Counted from the stretch's first letter, positions 1 to 10,222 are shown. The stretch is DNA of 64,000 nucleotides from Methylobacterium aquaticum (GCF_016804325.1 NZ_CP043627.1:3671001-3735000); one strand, 5' to 3'. Numbers and translations: made by a program. Notes: generated by a model not told the origin, from the letters alone.

Positions 1-352
1 TACCGATGCTCCGGGTCGGCAGATGCGGCGGGGCCACATTCGCCTCGGCAGCGGGATCCGCACGAGTCGGTATACCGGGGGTCTCGTCGATCAAGCTCTG
101 CACGCCAGCCGATCCCGACGCGAAGTGAACCGGCCCTATGGTGGGCGCTCGTGGGGCCGTGGGATCGACGTTCCGCCGACCCGAGACGCCACCGCGGCGT
201 GGCCACCGATCGAGCCGGCGCCGCTGAACGGGCAACGCCGTGGGTAAGATCGCGACCGCGCCGCTGCAAGCCCGCCGGCCGCTCCCCGCCGCCTCCATCC
301 TCGGCCGCGACCCGAGGACCGTCGCCCTTCCTGACCTCGGCGCGAGGAGTGC
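1..352. other. No gene recognised
   Basis: Short reading frames exist on the plus strand but none has a recognisable domain, a good ribosome binding site or a plausible composition. The stretch lies downstream of the minus-strand iron ABC operon that ends at 353. I see no clear terminator hairpin followed by a T run. Confidence 0.5.
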
Positions 353-1144
353 TCAGCGGGTCGCGAGACCCGACACCGCGATGCTGAAGGCGCCGTCAGC
401 GTGACGGTGGATGCTTGCCGTCACGCAGTAGACATCCGCCAGCGCCGTGGGCGTCACCGTGGCGTCCAGGGGACCGTCGGCCACGACGGCGCCATCGCGC
501 ATCAGGATCACGCGGTCGGCCCAGCTCGCCGCGAGACCGAGATCGTGCAGAACCGCGACGACCGCGACGCCCTCCGTCGCCAAGCTGCGGAGGACGCTCA
601 GAACGGCGTGCTGGTGGTGCAGGTCGAGGGCGGTGAGCGGCTCGTCGAGCAGCAGGAGGCGCGGCCGGCGCACGAGGGCCTGGGCGAGGCTCGTCAACTG
701 CCTCTGGCCGCCCGACAGGCGGTCGAGCGGCACATCGGCCAATGTCGCGAGGCCGAGCCGACCCAGGGTCGCGGCCGCACGCGACACCGCTTCATCGATT
801 GTCGGCGGCCGTGCCACGCCCGATCGGCAGGCATGCAGCACAGCCTCCAGCACCGTGAAGCCGAGATCCTGCGGCAGGGTCTGCGGCATGTAGGCGACGC
901 GCGCCGCGCGGTCCGCCGGCCGGGCGCCGACGAGCTCGCACCCGTCGAGCCGCAGAGATCCCTCGACCGGCATCAGCCCCGCGAGCGCACGCAGGAAAGT
1001 CGACTTGCCGGCCCCGTTCGGCCCGGCCACCACGGTGAGCCGGCTTGCCTCGATCGGCGGCAACGACAGGTCCGCCAGCACGATCCGGCGGCCATAGCGG
1101 ACGCGCAACCCTTCGGCCGCGAGGCCGTTCTCCCGCTCACGCAT
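353..1144 (-). CDS. Iron-siderophore ABC transporter ATP-binding protein (FecE/FhuC type)
   Basis: This is the cytoplasmic ATPase that powers ferric-siderophore import through the inner membrane. The 263 residues show Walker A GPNGAGKST at 41-49, the ABC signature LSGGQ at 143-147, Walker B LLLLDEP at 163-169 and the switch histidine near 200. Length is normal for the family. Its ATG overlaps the stop codon of the permease gene upstream, so it is the last gene of an operon of receptor, esterase, binding protein, permease and ATPase. The substrate is inferred from that context to be a ferric siderophore; the protein alone does not reveal which one. Confidence 0.9.
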   Translation of the reverse strand: MRERENGLAAEGLRVRYGRRIVLADLSLPPIEASRLTVVAGPNGAGKSTFLRALAGLMPVEGSLRLDGCELVGARPADRAARVAYMPQTLPQDLGFTVLEAVLHACRSGVARPPTIDEAVSRAAATLGRLGLATLADVPLDRLSGGQRQLTSLAQALVRRPRLLLLDEPLTALDLHHQHAVLSVLRSLATEGVAVVAVLHDLGLAASWADRVILMRDGAVVADGPLDATVTPTALADVYCVTASIHRHADGAFSIAVSGLATR

Positions 1145-2216
1145 CGCGACGACCTCGGCGCAGGATGAGGGCGAGAAAGAAGGGCACGCCGATCAGGGCC
1201 GTGACGATGCCGATCGGGACCGTGACGCCCGGGACGACGAGCTTGCTCGCCGTGGAGGCCAGCGACAGGAGCAGGGCGCCCGTACAGATACTCATCGGAA
1301 GGAGGAGGCGGTGGTCCTCCCCCGCCAGCAGCCGGGCGAGGTGCGGTCCGACCAGGCCGACGAAGCCGATCGTCCCGACGAAAGGCCACCGCCACGCCGG
1401 TCAGAACGCTGATCCGCACCATCGCGCCGAGACGCAGGCGGTCGACATCGACTCCGAGCGTCCGGGCCCGCTCAGTCCCGAACCGGAGCGCGGTCAGTCC
1501 CGGGGCGGCGCGCAGCGACAGCGGCACGGTTCCCCCAGGACGAGGGCCAGCACCGCGATCTGCGGCCAGTCGGTGCGGCCGACATTGCCCATGGTCCAGA
1601 ACACGAGCTGCTGCAGCGCCTGCTCCGTCGCGGCGAATTGCAGGAGCGCGACCAGCGCGCTGAAGGAGAAGAACAGGGCGATCCCGAACAGAACGACGCC
1701 GTCGCGGCCGCCCCGTAGCCGCGACAGCGCCTGAATGAGCAGGGCCGCCCCGAACGCGAACGCGAACGCGTAGGCCGGCAGGATCCAGCTCGGCGGCAGG
1801 TTCGGGAGCGTCGTGCCCAGCACGATGCAGAGGGCCGCCCCGAAAGTCGCGGCGGAGGACAGGCCCAGGGTGAAGGGGCTCGCCAGGGGATTGTCGAGCA
1901 CCGTCTGCATCTCCGTCCCGGCCAGCGACAAGACTGCGCCGACGAGGATCGCCGTTACCGCCGGGGGCAGCCGGAGCGCGCGCACGATCGTCGCGCCGGC
2001 GACCGTCACCCCGGAGGGGTCGAGGAGCGCGCGCAGCACACGGTCCGGTGACAGCAGGGCGGGACCGGTGGCGAGGTCGAGGAGGAACGCGAGTCCGACG
2101 CCGAGGACGGCGAGGATCAGCCATCCCCTGCGCCGAGCCTGCCTCCGGCGGTAGCGCGCGGCGAGATCCTCTGCCGTCACCCGGGACGCGGAAGGTTGCT
2201 TGGTGAGGGCGGTCAT
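1137..2216 (-). CDS. FecCD-family iron-siderophore ABC permease (two frameshifts)
   Basis: This is the multi-spanning inner-membrane permease of the siderophore importer. The start ATG at 2216 overlaps the stop of the binding protein, and the reading frame ends at 1137-1139, overlapping the ATPase start. The FecCD motifs LAGTEMQTVLDNPLASP and GFVGLVGPHLARLL can be read, but in different frames. One base is missing in the C run at 1532-1536 and one is extra in the A run at 1381-1383. The two shifts compensate, so the two ends share one frame and the repaired protein has about 359 residues, the usual family size. I favour sequencing error over true inactivation, because every conserved segment is intact once the two bases are corrected. 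Confidence 0.8.
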
Positions 2217-3339
2217 CGGGGGCCGATCCAGTAGGTGCCGTCCATCGGGACCGCGAGGAAGCGGGCGTTGAGTTCGGCGAGGGTCGCCTCCGGATCGAGG
2301 TCGCCGGTCAGGTCCGGGTGCAGCCACTTGGCCAGGACCTCGACCGCCAGCACGTTCACCGGTGAGGTGCTGAAGCCCTGCCAGAGGCCGTAGGCTCTTC
2401 CCGAGCGGATCGCGGAGAGCTGCTGCGCGAGGCCCGGGCTCTGAAGCACCGTCGCGAGCGTGGTCTGCGCCGTCTCACGCGCAACGCCCGTGCCGAGCAC
2501 CACGCCGCCGCGGCCGGAGAGGTGGCTCCCCCGGTCGCGACGTAGACGGGTGGATCGAGGCCGAGCAGCGCCTCGGCGCTGACCTGGCCTGCGGTACCGG
2601 GCAGGAGCGACGCCGCCGCGTTCAGGCCCCCGGCGGCCAGGATATCGTCGGTGAAGGTCCCCTGGCCGGGGGAGAAGCAGCAGGGCGTGACCCCAGCATG
2701 GGCGTGCAGGAACACGGCGGGCGTGGCCGCCCGACCGGTCAGGCGGGCCGTCACGGTCGAGAGATGCGCCTCGATGAAGTCCGTGAAGTCCTCGGCCTCC
2801 CGTTCCCGGCCGGGCAGGCGACCGAGCAGGCGCATCACCGGGGCGGTGTCGCGCAGAGGGTGCCCGTGCAGGTCGATCACCGCGACCGGAAGACCGGCCG
2901 CCGCGAGCGTGCGCAGCAGCGGATTTCCGCCGTCGGGCCCGGTCGCGCCGGCCTGGGCGCGGTCGAGGATTACGAGGTCCGGCGCGAGGGCGATCGCCTG
3001 CTCCGCCGGAAAGCCGCCGGGGCCCGCCTCGATCACCGGCAGCGCGGCGAGGTGCGGGAAGCGCGCCACGTAGGCCTGGTGGATGTCGGGATTCTGCCGC
3101 GGAAGGTCGCGGCCGACGGCGACGAGGCGGTCGACCACCGCGTGGTCGAGGATGGCGAGGGCCGGCAGGCTGCGGCCGGCGGCGAGCAGGATGCGCCGGG
3201 CCGGCGCTCCCAGCGTGACGGCGCGGCCGAGACTGTCCGTGGCCGTCACGGGCTCCGCTCTCGCGCCATGCGACACGATCGGGAGGGTTGCCGCGAGCAT
3301 GAGGGCTCCGGCCGCGAGCGCGCGCGTCAAACGGTGCAT
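2213..3339 (-). CDS. Periplasmic iron-siderophore binding protein (FecB/BtuF-like, one frameshift)
   Basis: This is the solute-binding protein that delivers the ferric siderophore to the FecCD permease. The chosen start at 3339 gives a hydrophobic signal peptide ending near HGARA. It continues into the typical opening of the family (VTDSLGRAV-like, then ARRILLAAG) and a repeated two-lobe organisation. The frame breaks in the C run at 2528-2532, where one G/C is missing. After repair, ATGGSHLSGRGGVVLGTG runs straight into a normal C-terminal lobe ending at 2213. The start overlaps the end of the esterase gene and the stop overlaps the permease start, so translation is probably coupled. Confidence 0.82.
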
Positions 3340-4184
3340 CGAGTGGCTCCGGGAGGGGCGAGGAGGAAGGGCAGCGCGCGGCCGAGCGCGACGGGGACCA
3401 CCGAGGCGTGGTTCTCGTCCTCGAAGACGTGGAAGCGGATGTCGGCCCCCGTGCCCGCTCGCCTCCGCAGGCCTTCGGCGGCGGCCCGGGCATTGGCGAC
3501 CATCGCGCGGTCTTCGAGGCCACCCTCGGCGGGCAAGGCCGACCGCGCCGAGGGCTGCTCGAGGGCACCGACCGCGATCATCAGCCGGATGGCGTGCGAG
3601 AGCGGCGCCGCGCCCCAGGCCCGCCCTAGGGCTCGATCGTCGAACCACAGCGACGGGCTGGCGGCCGCGTAGGCAGCGAAGGCCGAGGGCCGGGTCAGGG
3701 CCGCGTGGAGGACGAAGAGGCCCCCGAGCGAGTGCCCGAAGAGGGCGCGGCGCTGGCCGGAGAGGCGGAAGCGGGCCTCGATCATCGGGGCGAGTTCGCC
3801 GGTGAGGAAGTCGAGGAAGGCCTCCGCTCCCCCGGTCTCCCGGTCGTTTCCCGCCTCACCGGTGCGAGGGGGCGTGAAATCGTAGAGGCGCCGCGGCACG
3901 TCCACCACGTCGTCCGTCGGATAGCCGATGCCGACGGCGACCGCCGGGCGCACGCCGGTGACTTCAGGCCGGCGCGCCCGCATCCGCAGGCTGTCGACGA
4001 GCGTGCCGAACCAGGCATTCCCGTCGAGGAGGTAGACGGCGTCCCAGCCGTCCCGCGGCATCGGCGTGTCGGGCCAGGCGAGGAAGACGCGGTAGGGCCG
4101 GCCCGACCGCGAGCGGATGTCCCACCGTTCGGTATTGGGCATTTGCACGAGAGTCGGGAGCACGGGCTCCCCGCATGTCGGCAT
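3327..4184 (-). CDS. Siderophore esterase-like alpha/beta hydrolase (IroE/BesA type)
   Basis: The 285-residue protein belongs to the esterase-D/Fes-like alpha/beta hydrolases. The nucleophile elbow GHSLGG lies at 150-155 (Ser152), VYLLDGNAWF near 50-59 is a family hallmark, and a candidate catalytic histidine sits in DENH near the C terminus. Relatives hydrolyse ester bonds of catecholate trilactone siderophores such as enterobactin or bacillibactin to release iron. No signal peptide is visible, which suggests cytoplasmic action after import. The gene starts 4 bases after the receptor stop and overlaps the binding-protein gene. A second in-frame ATG at 4142 could also be the start. Substrate is inference from context. 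Confidence 0.82.
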   Translation of the reverse strand: MPTCGEPVLPTLVQMPNTERWDIRSRSGRPYRVFLAWPDTPMPRDGWDAVYLLDGNAWFGTLVDSLRMRARRPEVTGVRPAVAVGIGYPTDDVVDVPRRLYDFTPPRTGEAGNDRETGGAEAFLDFLTGELAPMIEARFRLSGQRRALFGHSLGGLFVLHAALTRPSAFAAYAAASPSLWFDDRALGRAWGAAPLSHAIRLMIAVGALEQPSARSALPAEGGLEDRAMVANARAAAEGLRRRAGTGADIRFHVFEDENHASVVPVALGRALPFLLAPPGATRCTV

Positions 4185-4187
4185 GGC

Positions 4188-6482
4188 TCACCAGCGATAG
4201 GACACGGTGGCGAGAATCGTGCGGCTCGTCCCGTAGAAGCACTGGTTGGCCGAAGCGCAAGCCGAGACGTACTGCTTGTCGAACAGGTTGGTGGCATTCA
4301 CGGCGGCGGTGAGCCCCCTGAGGGACGGGTTCACGGCCCCGAAATCATAGTGGACCTGGGCGTCGGCGAGCAGGACGCCCGGCACCTTGTAGGCGGCCGA
4401 GTCGATCGCGTCGCCGAACGAGGAGCCGATGTAGCGCAGGCCGCCGCCGAAGCCGAAGCCGCGCAACGCTCCGCTCTGGATGGTGTAGTCGCCCCAGCCG
4501 CTGATCGTCTGGTCCGGCACGCCGACCGGGCGCTTGCCCCGCACCGCGACCCCGTCCGTCACCACGGAACTGCGGGTGACGGTGACGTCGGCGTAGCCGT
4601 AGGCGGCGATCAGCGCGAGGCCGGGCAGCGGCGAGGCCTTGGCGCTGAATTCCACGCCGCGCGAGTTGATCGCGCCGGTCTGAACCTGGCAGACGGTGGC
4701 GCTGCATCCGGTCGCCGCCGTGCTGGTGCCGGTATGCGCCGTATCGGTGGTGAGGACGTTGTATTGCGTGAGGTCGAAGGCGGCGACCTGCAGCAGGGCA
4801 TCGACGCCCGGCGGCTGGTACTTGAGGCCGGCCTCGACCTGCTCCCCGGTCGTCGGCCGGAACGCCACGCCGCCGAACCCGGTCCCCGCCTGCGGCTCGA
4901 ACGATGTCGCGTAATCCGCGAACGGCGCGAAGCCGTTCTCGAATTGATAGAGTAGGCCCACGCGCCAGGTCGTGGCCTCGCTGTCCGTCCTGGCGAGCGT
5001 CGTGCGTCCGGTGGACAGGGTCGTGGTCTGCGCCCGGTTGCGCGCCCAGTCATGGCGCAGGCCGACCTGCAGGTTCCAGTTGCCCCACTGGATCTGGTCC
5101 TCGCCGTAGAGGCCGAGCTGGCTGTTGTCCTGGCGCTGCTCGGTCGTGATGGTGGGCGCCGTGAAGGTGCCGTAGGCGGCAGTGAGGTAATTGACGTAGC
5201 TCGTCGTCCCGGTGCCGTAGCGGGCCGCCGGCCCGGTCCAGAGATAGCCCAGCCCGGTCAGCACTGTGTGCTTGAGCGGTCCTGTCCAGACATGCGCCTC
5301 CGCCTCGTTGTCGAGGGCGACCGCGTCGAGGCTCTCGACGTAGGCCTGCGGCGTGCGGGCAAGGCACAGGTTGGTCCGGCCGCCGCAGAGGGAGGCGGCC
5401 GCGAAGGCGCTGCCGCCCGCGGGCACCGAGAATGCCTTGAAGTCGGTATCGAGGTGGAAGTAGCGGAAGTTCTGGCGCAAGGTCAGCGCGTCGTCGACAG
5501 CGTGCTCGAACTGATAGCTGAAGGCCGATTGCTCGCGCCGGAAGCTGTTGTAGAGTGGGTTGCCGCTCTGGAAGGTGTAGGGGATCTGGCCGTTGGGGTT
5601 GCGCAGCAGGGTCCCGAGGGCCGGCATCCAGTTCGACTGGAAGCTGTTAGGATCGCGCTGGTAGAGGCCCTGCACCGACAGGGTCGTGCCGGCATCCGGG
5701 CGCCAGGTCAGCATCGGGGCGATCATCACCCGCTGGTCGGCGCTGTCCTTGACCGCGTTGTCGGTGTCGCGCGCGAGGCCGATCAGCCGGTAGAGCAGGC
5801 GCCCCTCCGGGTCGACCGGCCCGCTCAGGTCGAAACCGCCCTCGACGTGCCCGAAATTGCCGATCCGGGTGATCACCTCGTTGGTGGGCACCGGGAGCGG
5901 GCGCTTGCCGACGAGATTGACGAGGCCGCCGGGATTGGACTGGCCGTAGAGCACGGAGGCCGGCCCGTGCAGCACGTCGATGCGCTCGAGGAGGTACGGC
6001 TCGATCGACGGGATCGCGTAGTTCACGCCCTTGGGCAGGCGCAGGTTGTCGAGGAACTGCACGTAGCTGGCATTGCCGCCGAAGCCGCCGAAGCCGCGGA
6101 TGAAGACGCTGTCCGAGCGATTGCCGCTCCGGGTCTCAGACGCGAGGCCGGGCTCGTAGCGCAGGGCCTGGCTGACGGTGAGCGAGGCCTGCGCCTCGAT
6201 CTGCGCGCGAGGCACCACCGTGATCGACTGGGGCGTGCGCGCGATCGGCGTCACGGTCTTCGTGCCGGTCGCCGTGACGGCCGGGGCGTAGGCTCCCGGA
6301 AGGATGCCGCCTGCCCCGTCCACCGAGATCGCGTCCAGCGCGATCTCCCCGACCGGCGGGGCAGGCTCGGCCCGGGCAACCGCACCGGGAAGCGAGGCGA
6401 GCGCGCCACCGAGCAGGAGCAGCGTCGGCCAAGCCTCGCACCGAGCATGTGACCCGCGGCGCGGATGTGAGATGTGCGGCAC
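4188..6482 (-). CDS. TonB-dependent siderophore receptor
   Basis: This is an outer-membrane gated channel for a ferric siderophore. The 764-residue product has a signal segment (LLLLGGALASLPGAVARAEP), a TonB-box-like stretch near AISVDG, and the plug-domain signature TPQSITVVPRAQI with VSQALRYEPGL. A long beta barrel ends with the aromatic C terminus SYRW. The start codon appears to be GTG at 6482; no in-frame ATG occurs before the signal peptide. It is the first structural gene after the AraC regulator and precedes the esterase and ABC genes on the same strand. The class resembles FhuA/ferrichrome or catecholate receptors; the esterase next door favours a catecholate ester siderophore. Confidence 0.9.
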   Translation of the reverse strand: MPHISHPRRGSHARCEAWPTLLLLGGALASLPGAVARAEPAPPVGEIALDAISVDGAGGILPGAYAPAVTATGTKTVTPIARTPQSITVVPRAQIEAQASLTVSQALRYEPGLASETRSGNRSDSVFIRGFGGFGGNASYVQFLDNLRLPKGVNYAIPSIEPYLLERIDVLHGPASVLYGQSNPGGLVNLVGKRPLPVPTNEVITRIGNFGHVEGGFDLSGPVDPEGRLLYRLIGLARDTDNAVKDSADQRVMIAPMLTWRPDAGTTLSVQGLYQRDPNSFQSNWMPALGTLLRNPNGQIPYTFQSGNPLYNSFRREQSAFSYQFEHAVDDALTLRQNFRYFHLDTDFKAFSVPAGGSAFAAASLCGGRTNLCLARTPQAYVESLDAVALDNEAEAHVWTGPLKHTVLTGLGYLWTGPAARYGTGTTSYVNYLTAAYGTFTAPTITTEQRQDNSQLGLYGEDQIQWGNWNLQVGLRHDWARNRAQTTTLSTGRTTLARTDSEATTWRVGLLYQFENGFAPFADYATSFEPQAGTGFGGVAFRPTTGEQVEAGLKYQPPGVDALLQVAAFDLTQYNVLTTDTAHTGTSTAATGCSATVCQVQTGAINSRGVEFSAKASPLPGLALIAAYGYADVTVTRSSVVTDGVAVRGKRPVGVPDQTISGWGDYTIQSGALRGFGFGGGLRYIGSSFGDAIDSAAYKVPGVLLADAQVHYDFGAVNPSLRGLTAAVNATNLFDKQYVSACASANQCFYGTSRTILATVSYRW

Positions 6483-6600
6483 GTTCGTCGTTCCCGGATG
6501 GGGCCCTCGCAGGTTCGAGCGTCGTCGAACACCCGCAGGGCGCAGGGCCGCTCATAGGAAACGAGGGCCGATGCCGACAATTGCTGCGACTTTCGGGATC

Positions 6601-6640
6601 CAGACTTTCCCTTTCGGTCTGAATCGGAACAATTCCGATC
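6601..6640. promoter_or_regulatory. Inverted repeats upstream of the TonB receptor gene
   Basis: Two inverted repeats lie between the AraC gene and the receptor. ATCGGAA-CAA-TTCCGAT at 6623-6639 has perfect 7-base arms. CAGAC and GTCTG flank 11 bases at 6601-6621. They could be an operator for the PchR-like regulator or an attenuating hairpin after it. No U run follows, so a classic terminator is unlikely. Confidence 0.4.
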
Positions 6641-6645
6641 TGACC

Positions 6646-7527
6646 TCAGCGCAGGTCGCGCGGCGAAAATCCGAAACGATTGCGAAACAACGTCGAGAAG
6701 TAGGCTGGTGTGTACCCGACCCTGTAGGCCGTCTCGGCGACGCCGGTCTCGCCCGCCGCCAGCAAGGTGTAGGCGAGCTGCAGCCGGTATTCCTGAAGGA
6801 ATTCCGGGATGCCCGTCCCGAACAGGCGCCGGAACGCCAGACCGAGGGCCTTCGCGTTCAGGCCCACCATCGCGGCGAGCTGCGACACGACCAGGGGCTC
6901 GGCGTAGCGCTGCACCAGGATGTCTCGTACGGCGGTCGCGCGCTCGACCTCGCTCGCGGACAATCCGCGCCCGGCCTCCGACAGGCCGTCGGAGGGCAGG
7001 CAGCTCTCGATCGCGCAGGCCACGAGTTCAAGGCCCTTGCCGAGGAGGAACAGGTCGCGGGCCATGCCCTGGATCGGGCACACCATGATCTGCGCGGCGA
7101 TCGAGCGCACGACGGCATCGGCGCCCGCGGTCAGGAAGGCAGGTGCGTGGCCACCGGCGTGCTGCGTCGCGCGCGCGAGCAAAGCGTCGAAGGGGATGCC
7201 GGTGTGGGACTGGGCGGCCCCGACCGACAGATGGACCAGGGCGTACCGGAAGGTCTGCTCCGGCGGAAAGACCTGCTCGCGGCGATGCGCCGAACTGCTG
7301 AGGATGAGGCTGACGGACGGCGCCTCGACCCAGATCGCGGGACGATCGTCGATCCGGCACGACATGCGCCCGTCGAGGGTCACCGCCACGGTCAGGCCTC
7401 TCTTGAAGGGTTCGATCACGCGCCGCTCTTCGACGAACTCGTTCTCGCCGGTCGAGATGACGAGTTCGCCGCCCAGCAACGGCATGAAGTTTCTCGGCAG
7501 CAGGATGCTGTTGATCGGGGCCGACAT
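6646..7527 (-). CDS. AraC-family transcriptional regulator (PchR-like)
   Basis: The 293-residue protein has a divergent N-terminal sensing domain and a C-terminal AraC DNA-binding domain with two helix-turn-helix units. The last part reads VAETAYRVGYTPAYFSTLFRNRFG, the second HTH that is the family hallmark, followed by SPRDLR. PchR-type members respond to ferric siderophores and activate the cognate receptor and transport genes. Position supports this: it lies directly upstream of, and in the same direction as, the receptor-esterase-ABC cluster. It is an inferred local activator, and the inverted repeats at 6601-6640 are its candidate site. Confidence 0.85.
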   Translation of the reverse strand: MSAPINSILLPRNFMPLLGGELVISTGENEFVEERRVIEPFKRGLTVAVTLDGRMSCRIDDRPAIWVEAPSVSLILSSSAHRREQVFPPEQTFRYALVHLSVGAAQSHTGIPFDALLARATQHAGGHAPAFLTAGADAVVRSIAAQIMVCPIQGMARDLFLLGKGLELVACAIESCLPSDGLSEAGRGLSASEVERATAVRDILVQRYAEPLVVSQLAAMVGLNAKALGLAFRRLFGTGIPEFLQEYRLQLAYTLLAAGETGVAETAYRVGYTPAYFSTLFRNRFGFSPRDLR

Positions 7528-7996
7528 CGCGTCACGGTCTTCATCGGCCCGCCCTCGTCAAGAAGGTCAGGCTCGACTTGGAATGACATGAATGTGCAAC
7601 GCCGATCAGCCTACGGATTGATCTGCTCCGAGCTTTGGACGCTGCGCGGGTGAACCTACCGCATGGTGGGAACGGTCGATAGCCTTGATCTTCGACCTGC
7701 ATCTCCCGAGCCGGGCGCCGGTCCCGCGCGTGCCATCGGGCGTAGTGCTGACGGCGCAGGGCTGCTGCCGCCACGTTGACAGCTCATCGACGGCAACGCC
7801 TTCTCCCGTCGGCCTCGCCCGCATCCCCCGGGCACGTCAGAGTCCCCACGCCCTCAGCGGCGTGCGCGCCGCCATCGCGGCGGCGATCGAACGGTTCGTC
7901 GCCATCCCTCGCTCCGAATTTCTAACGGTCGATATCTCGTGCGGGACAGACCGCCGACGCGGCCGGAAGAGGGCGGGACTTGCGCCGTCTCGCCTA
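7528..7996. other. Intergenic region between two siderophore loci
   Basis: About 470 bases separate the AraC gene start from the stop codon of the second receptor gene. It should contain the promoter for the AraC gene. I see no convincing small gene, tRNA or strong terminator. The short minus-strand frame in this stretch has an arginine-rich composition typical of noncoding GC-rich DNA. Confidence 0.4.
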
Positions 7997-10222
7997 TCAC
8001 CAGCGGTAGCTCGCACTGGCGATCACGCGGCGCGCATCGCCGTAGTAGCAGGCATTCGCGGAGATGCAGGCGCTGACGTACCGACGATCGGCGACGTTGG
8101 TCGCGTTGATGGCGAAGCGCCAGCCGTCGCGGACGTAGTGCACCTGCGCGTCGAACAGGACGAAGTCCGGCACGGTCAGGGAATTGTCGACCGTGGCGTA
8201 GGACTTGCCGACGTAGCGCACGCCGCCGCCGAAGCCGAAGCCGGCCAGGGGCCCGGTCGGGATCGTGTAGTCGGCAAACAGAGACGCGAAGGTCTGCGGC
8301 ACGCCGACCGGCGTGCGGCCGATGCGGGCGGCTGAACCGTCGGCGACCGTTTTCAGTTCGTAGTTCGTGAACGACGCCGTGACGGCGAAGTCGGGCGTGA
8401 CGTTGGCCTGCAGCCCGAGCTCGACGCCGCGCGAGCGCACCGCGCCGATCTGGATCGTGTTGTTGACGTTGGCCGGATCGGTCGTGGAGACGTTGGTGCG
8501 GATGAGGTCGAACACCGCGGCGGTGGCGAGCAGCGGCAGGCCCGGCGGCTGGTACTTGATGCCGGCCTCGTACTGGTCGCCGGTTTCCGGCTTGAATGGC
8601 TGGCTGTAGACATCGACGCCGATCGCCGGGTTGAAGAAGGTCGCGTAGCTCAGGTACGGCGCCAGCCCGAAATCGAAGTTGTAGATCAGTCCGTAGCGCT
8701 GCGTCCCGGCGGCGGCGTGCTGCTCGGTCGCGCCCCGGGTCAGCTTGTTGAAGACGTCGTTCTCGGTGAAGTCGCCGCGACCGCTGGCGACGAGGGTGAG
8801 TTCCGGCGTCAGCTTGATCTGGTCCTGCGCGTAGACGCCGAGCTGGTTGAAGTAGCTGCGCGTCACGGAATACGGGACCGCGAGCGGGGTCGGGACGCCG
8901 TAGACCGGCGACAGGATGTTGAACCGGAGGCCGGGCAGGTTCGCGGCGGTCGAGCTGCGCGCGTTCGTGCCGTCGAGGTCGGCCTGCTTGTAGTCGAGGC
9001 CCATCAGCAGGGTGTGGCGGAACGGGCCGGTGTCGAAGCGGGCCTCGATCTGGGTGTCGACGTTGAACACGCCGGCGCGGCCCGAGGATTGCGAGCGGTA
9101 GCGGTTGAGCACCGTCTGGTTCGTCCCGGCGACGTAGCTGCCGAAGATCAGCGTGTTGTCGTAGGCCTCGGTGAAGGCGTAGCGCAGGTTCTGCCGGACC
9201 GTGAACACGTCGTCGAAGCGGTGCTCGAACTCGTAGCCGGCATAGGCCTGGGTACGCCGGTAGCGGTTGGCCTCGGGGTCGTTGACGTTGAGGTTGAGCG
9301 GGATGCGCAGCCCGAGGGCCTGCGGCCGGACCGTGCCGACATAAGGCAGGAAGCCGCCGATGCGGCCGCTCTCGTCGTGCTGGTAGCTCGTCAGCACCGT
9401 GAAGGTCGTCGCACCGTCGGGCCGGTAGGTGAAGGACGGGGCGATGTAGCCCCGGTTGTCGTCTGTCCCGTCGAGCTGTGTCCCGCCGTTATGCCCGATG
9501 CCGGTCAGGCGGTAGAACCAATGGCCGTCCGCGTCGGCGGGGCCGCCGAGGTCGATCCCGAGATACTTTTGTCCGAAGGAGCCGCCGCCGGTCTCGATGG
9601 TGCGGAGCGGCTCGAGGGTTGGACGCTTGCTGATCAGGTTGACGAGGCCGCCGGGACCGCCCTGCCCAAACAGCACGGCGGCCGGGCCGCGCAGGATCTC
9701 GATGCGCTCGAGCCCGAACGGGTCGAGCTGGAAGCCGGCAAAGCTGTAATTCAAGAGTTGCAGCGAGTTGAGATAGAGGCCTGTGTCGTTGGCGGTGAAG
9801 CCGCGGATCAGGAAGAAGTCCTGGCGCGTCCCGGGCCCGTAGGTCCCGCCGTAGACGCCGGGCACGTAACGCAGGGCCTCCGCTACGGTGAGGTCGCGCT
9901 GGGCGTCGAGCTGCTGGCGGCCGACAACGCTGATGGATTGCGGCGTCTCGATCAGGGGTGTGTTGGTCTTCGTCGCGGTCGCGGAGCGGGTCGCCACGAA
10001 GCCGTCGACCGGGCCGCGCGGATCCTCCACGACCGGGCCGCCGGCCCGGGCGGGGCCGCCCGTACCCGAGCCGGCCACGGTGATCTCCTCCAGCGCCACG
10101 ACCGGCTCAGACGATGCCGCCTGCGCGTGCGCAACACCGACCGGGGCCGCGAGGGCGCCAAGCGAAACGCCGGTGAGCGCAAGGCGGCGCAGGATGTGCG
10201 ACGGCATCGGAGAGTCCTTCAT
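7997..10222 (-). CDS. TonB-dependent siderophore receptor (FhuA/FpvA-like)
   Basis: This 741-residue outer-membrane receptor begins with a signal peptide ending VGVAHAQA. A TonB-box-like EEITVAG follows, then the plug signature TPQSISVVGRQQL with VAEALRYVPGVYGG, and IEILRGPAAVLFGQGGPGG, typical of the siderophore receptor family (TIGR01783-like). The barrel ends with SASYRW. ATG at 10222 and a second ATG at 10207 are both possible starts. It lies about 160 bases downstream of the FhuB-type permease gene on the same strand and probably has its own promoter. It is similar in layout to the 4188-6482 receptor but not a recent duplicate, since the plug linkers differ. Confidence 0.9.
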   Translation of the reverse strand: MKDSPMPSHILRRLALTGVSLGALAAPVGVAHAQAASSEPVVALEEITVAGSGTGGPARAGGPVVEDPRGPVDGFVATRSATATKTNTPLIETPQSISVVGRQQLDAQRDLTVAEALRYVPGVYGGTYGPGTRQDFFLIRGFTANDTGLYLNSLQLLNYSFAGFQLDPFGLERIEILRGPAAVLFGQGGPGGLVNLISKRPTLEPLRTIETGGGSFGQKYLGIDLGGPADADGHWFYRLTGIGHNGGTQLDGTDDNRGYIAPSFTYRPDGATTFTVLTSYQHDESGRIGGFLPYVGTVRPQALGLRIPLNLNVNDPEANRYRRTQAYAGYEFEHRFDDVFTVRQNLRYAFTEAYDNTLIFGSYVAGTNQTVLNRYRSQSSGRAGVFNVDTQIEARFDTGPFRHTLLMGLDYKQADLDGTNARSSTAANLPGLRFNILSPVYGVPTPLAVPYSVTRSYFNQLGVYAQDQIKLTPELTLVASGRGDFTENDVFNKLTRGATEQHAAAGTQRYGLIYNFDFGLAPYLSYATFFNPAIGVDVYSQPFKPETGDQYEAGIKYQPPGLPLLATAAVFDLIRTNVSTTDPANVNNTIQIGAVRSRGVELGLQANVTPDFAVTASFTNYELKTVADGSAARIGRTPVGVPQTFASLFADYTIPTGPLAGFGFGGGVRYVGKSYATVDNSLTVPDFVLFDAQVHYVRDGWRFAINATNVADRRYVSACISANACYYGDARRVIASASYRW

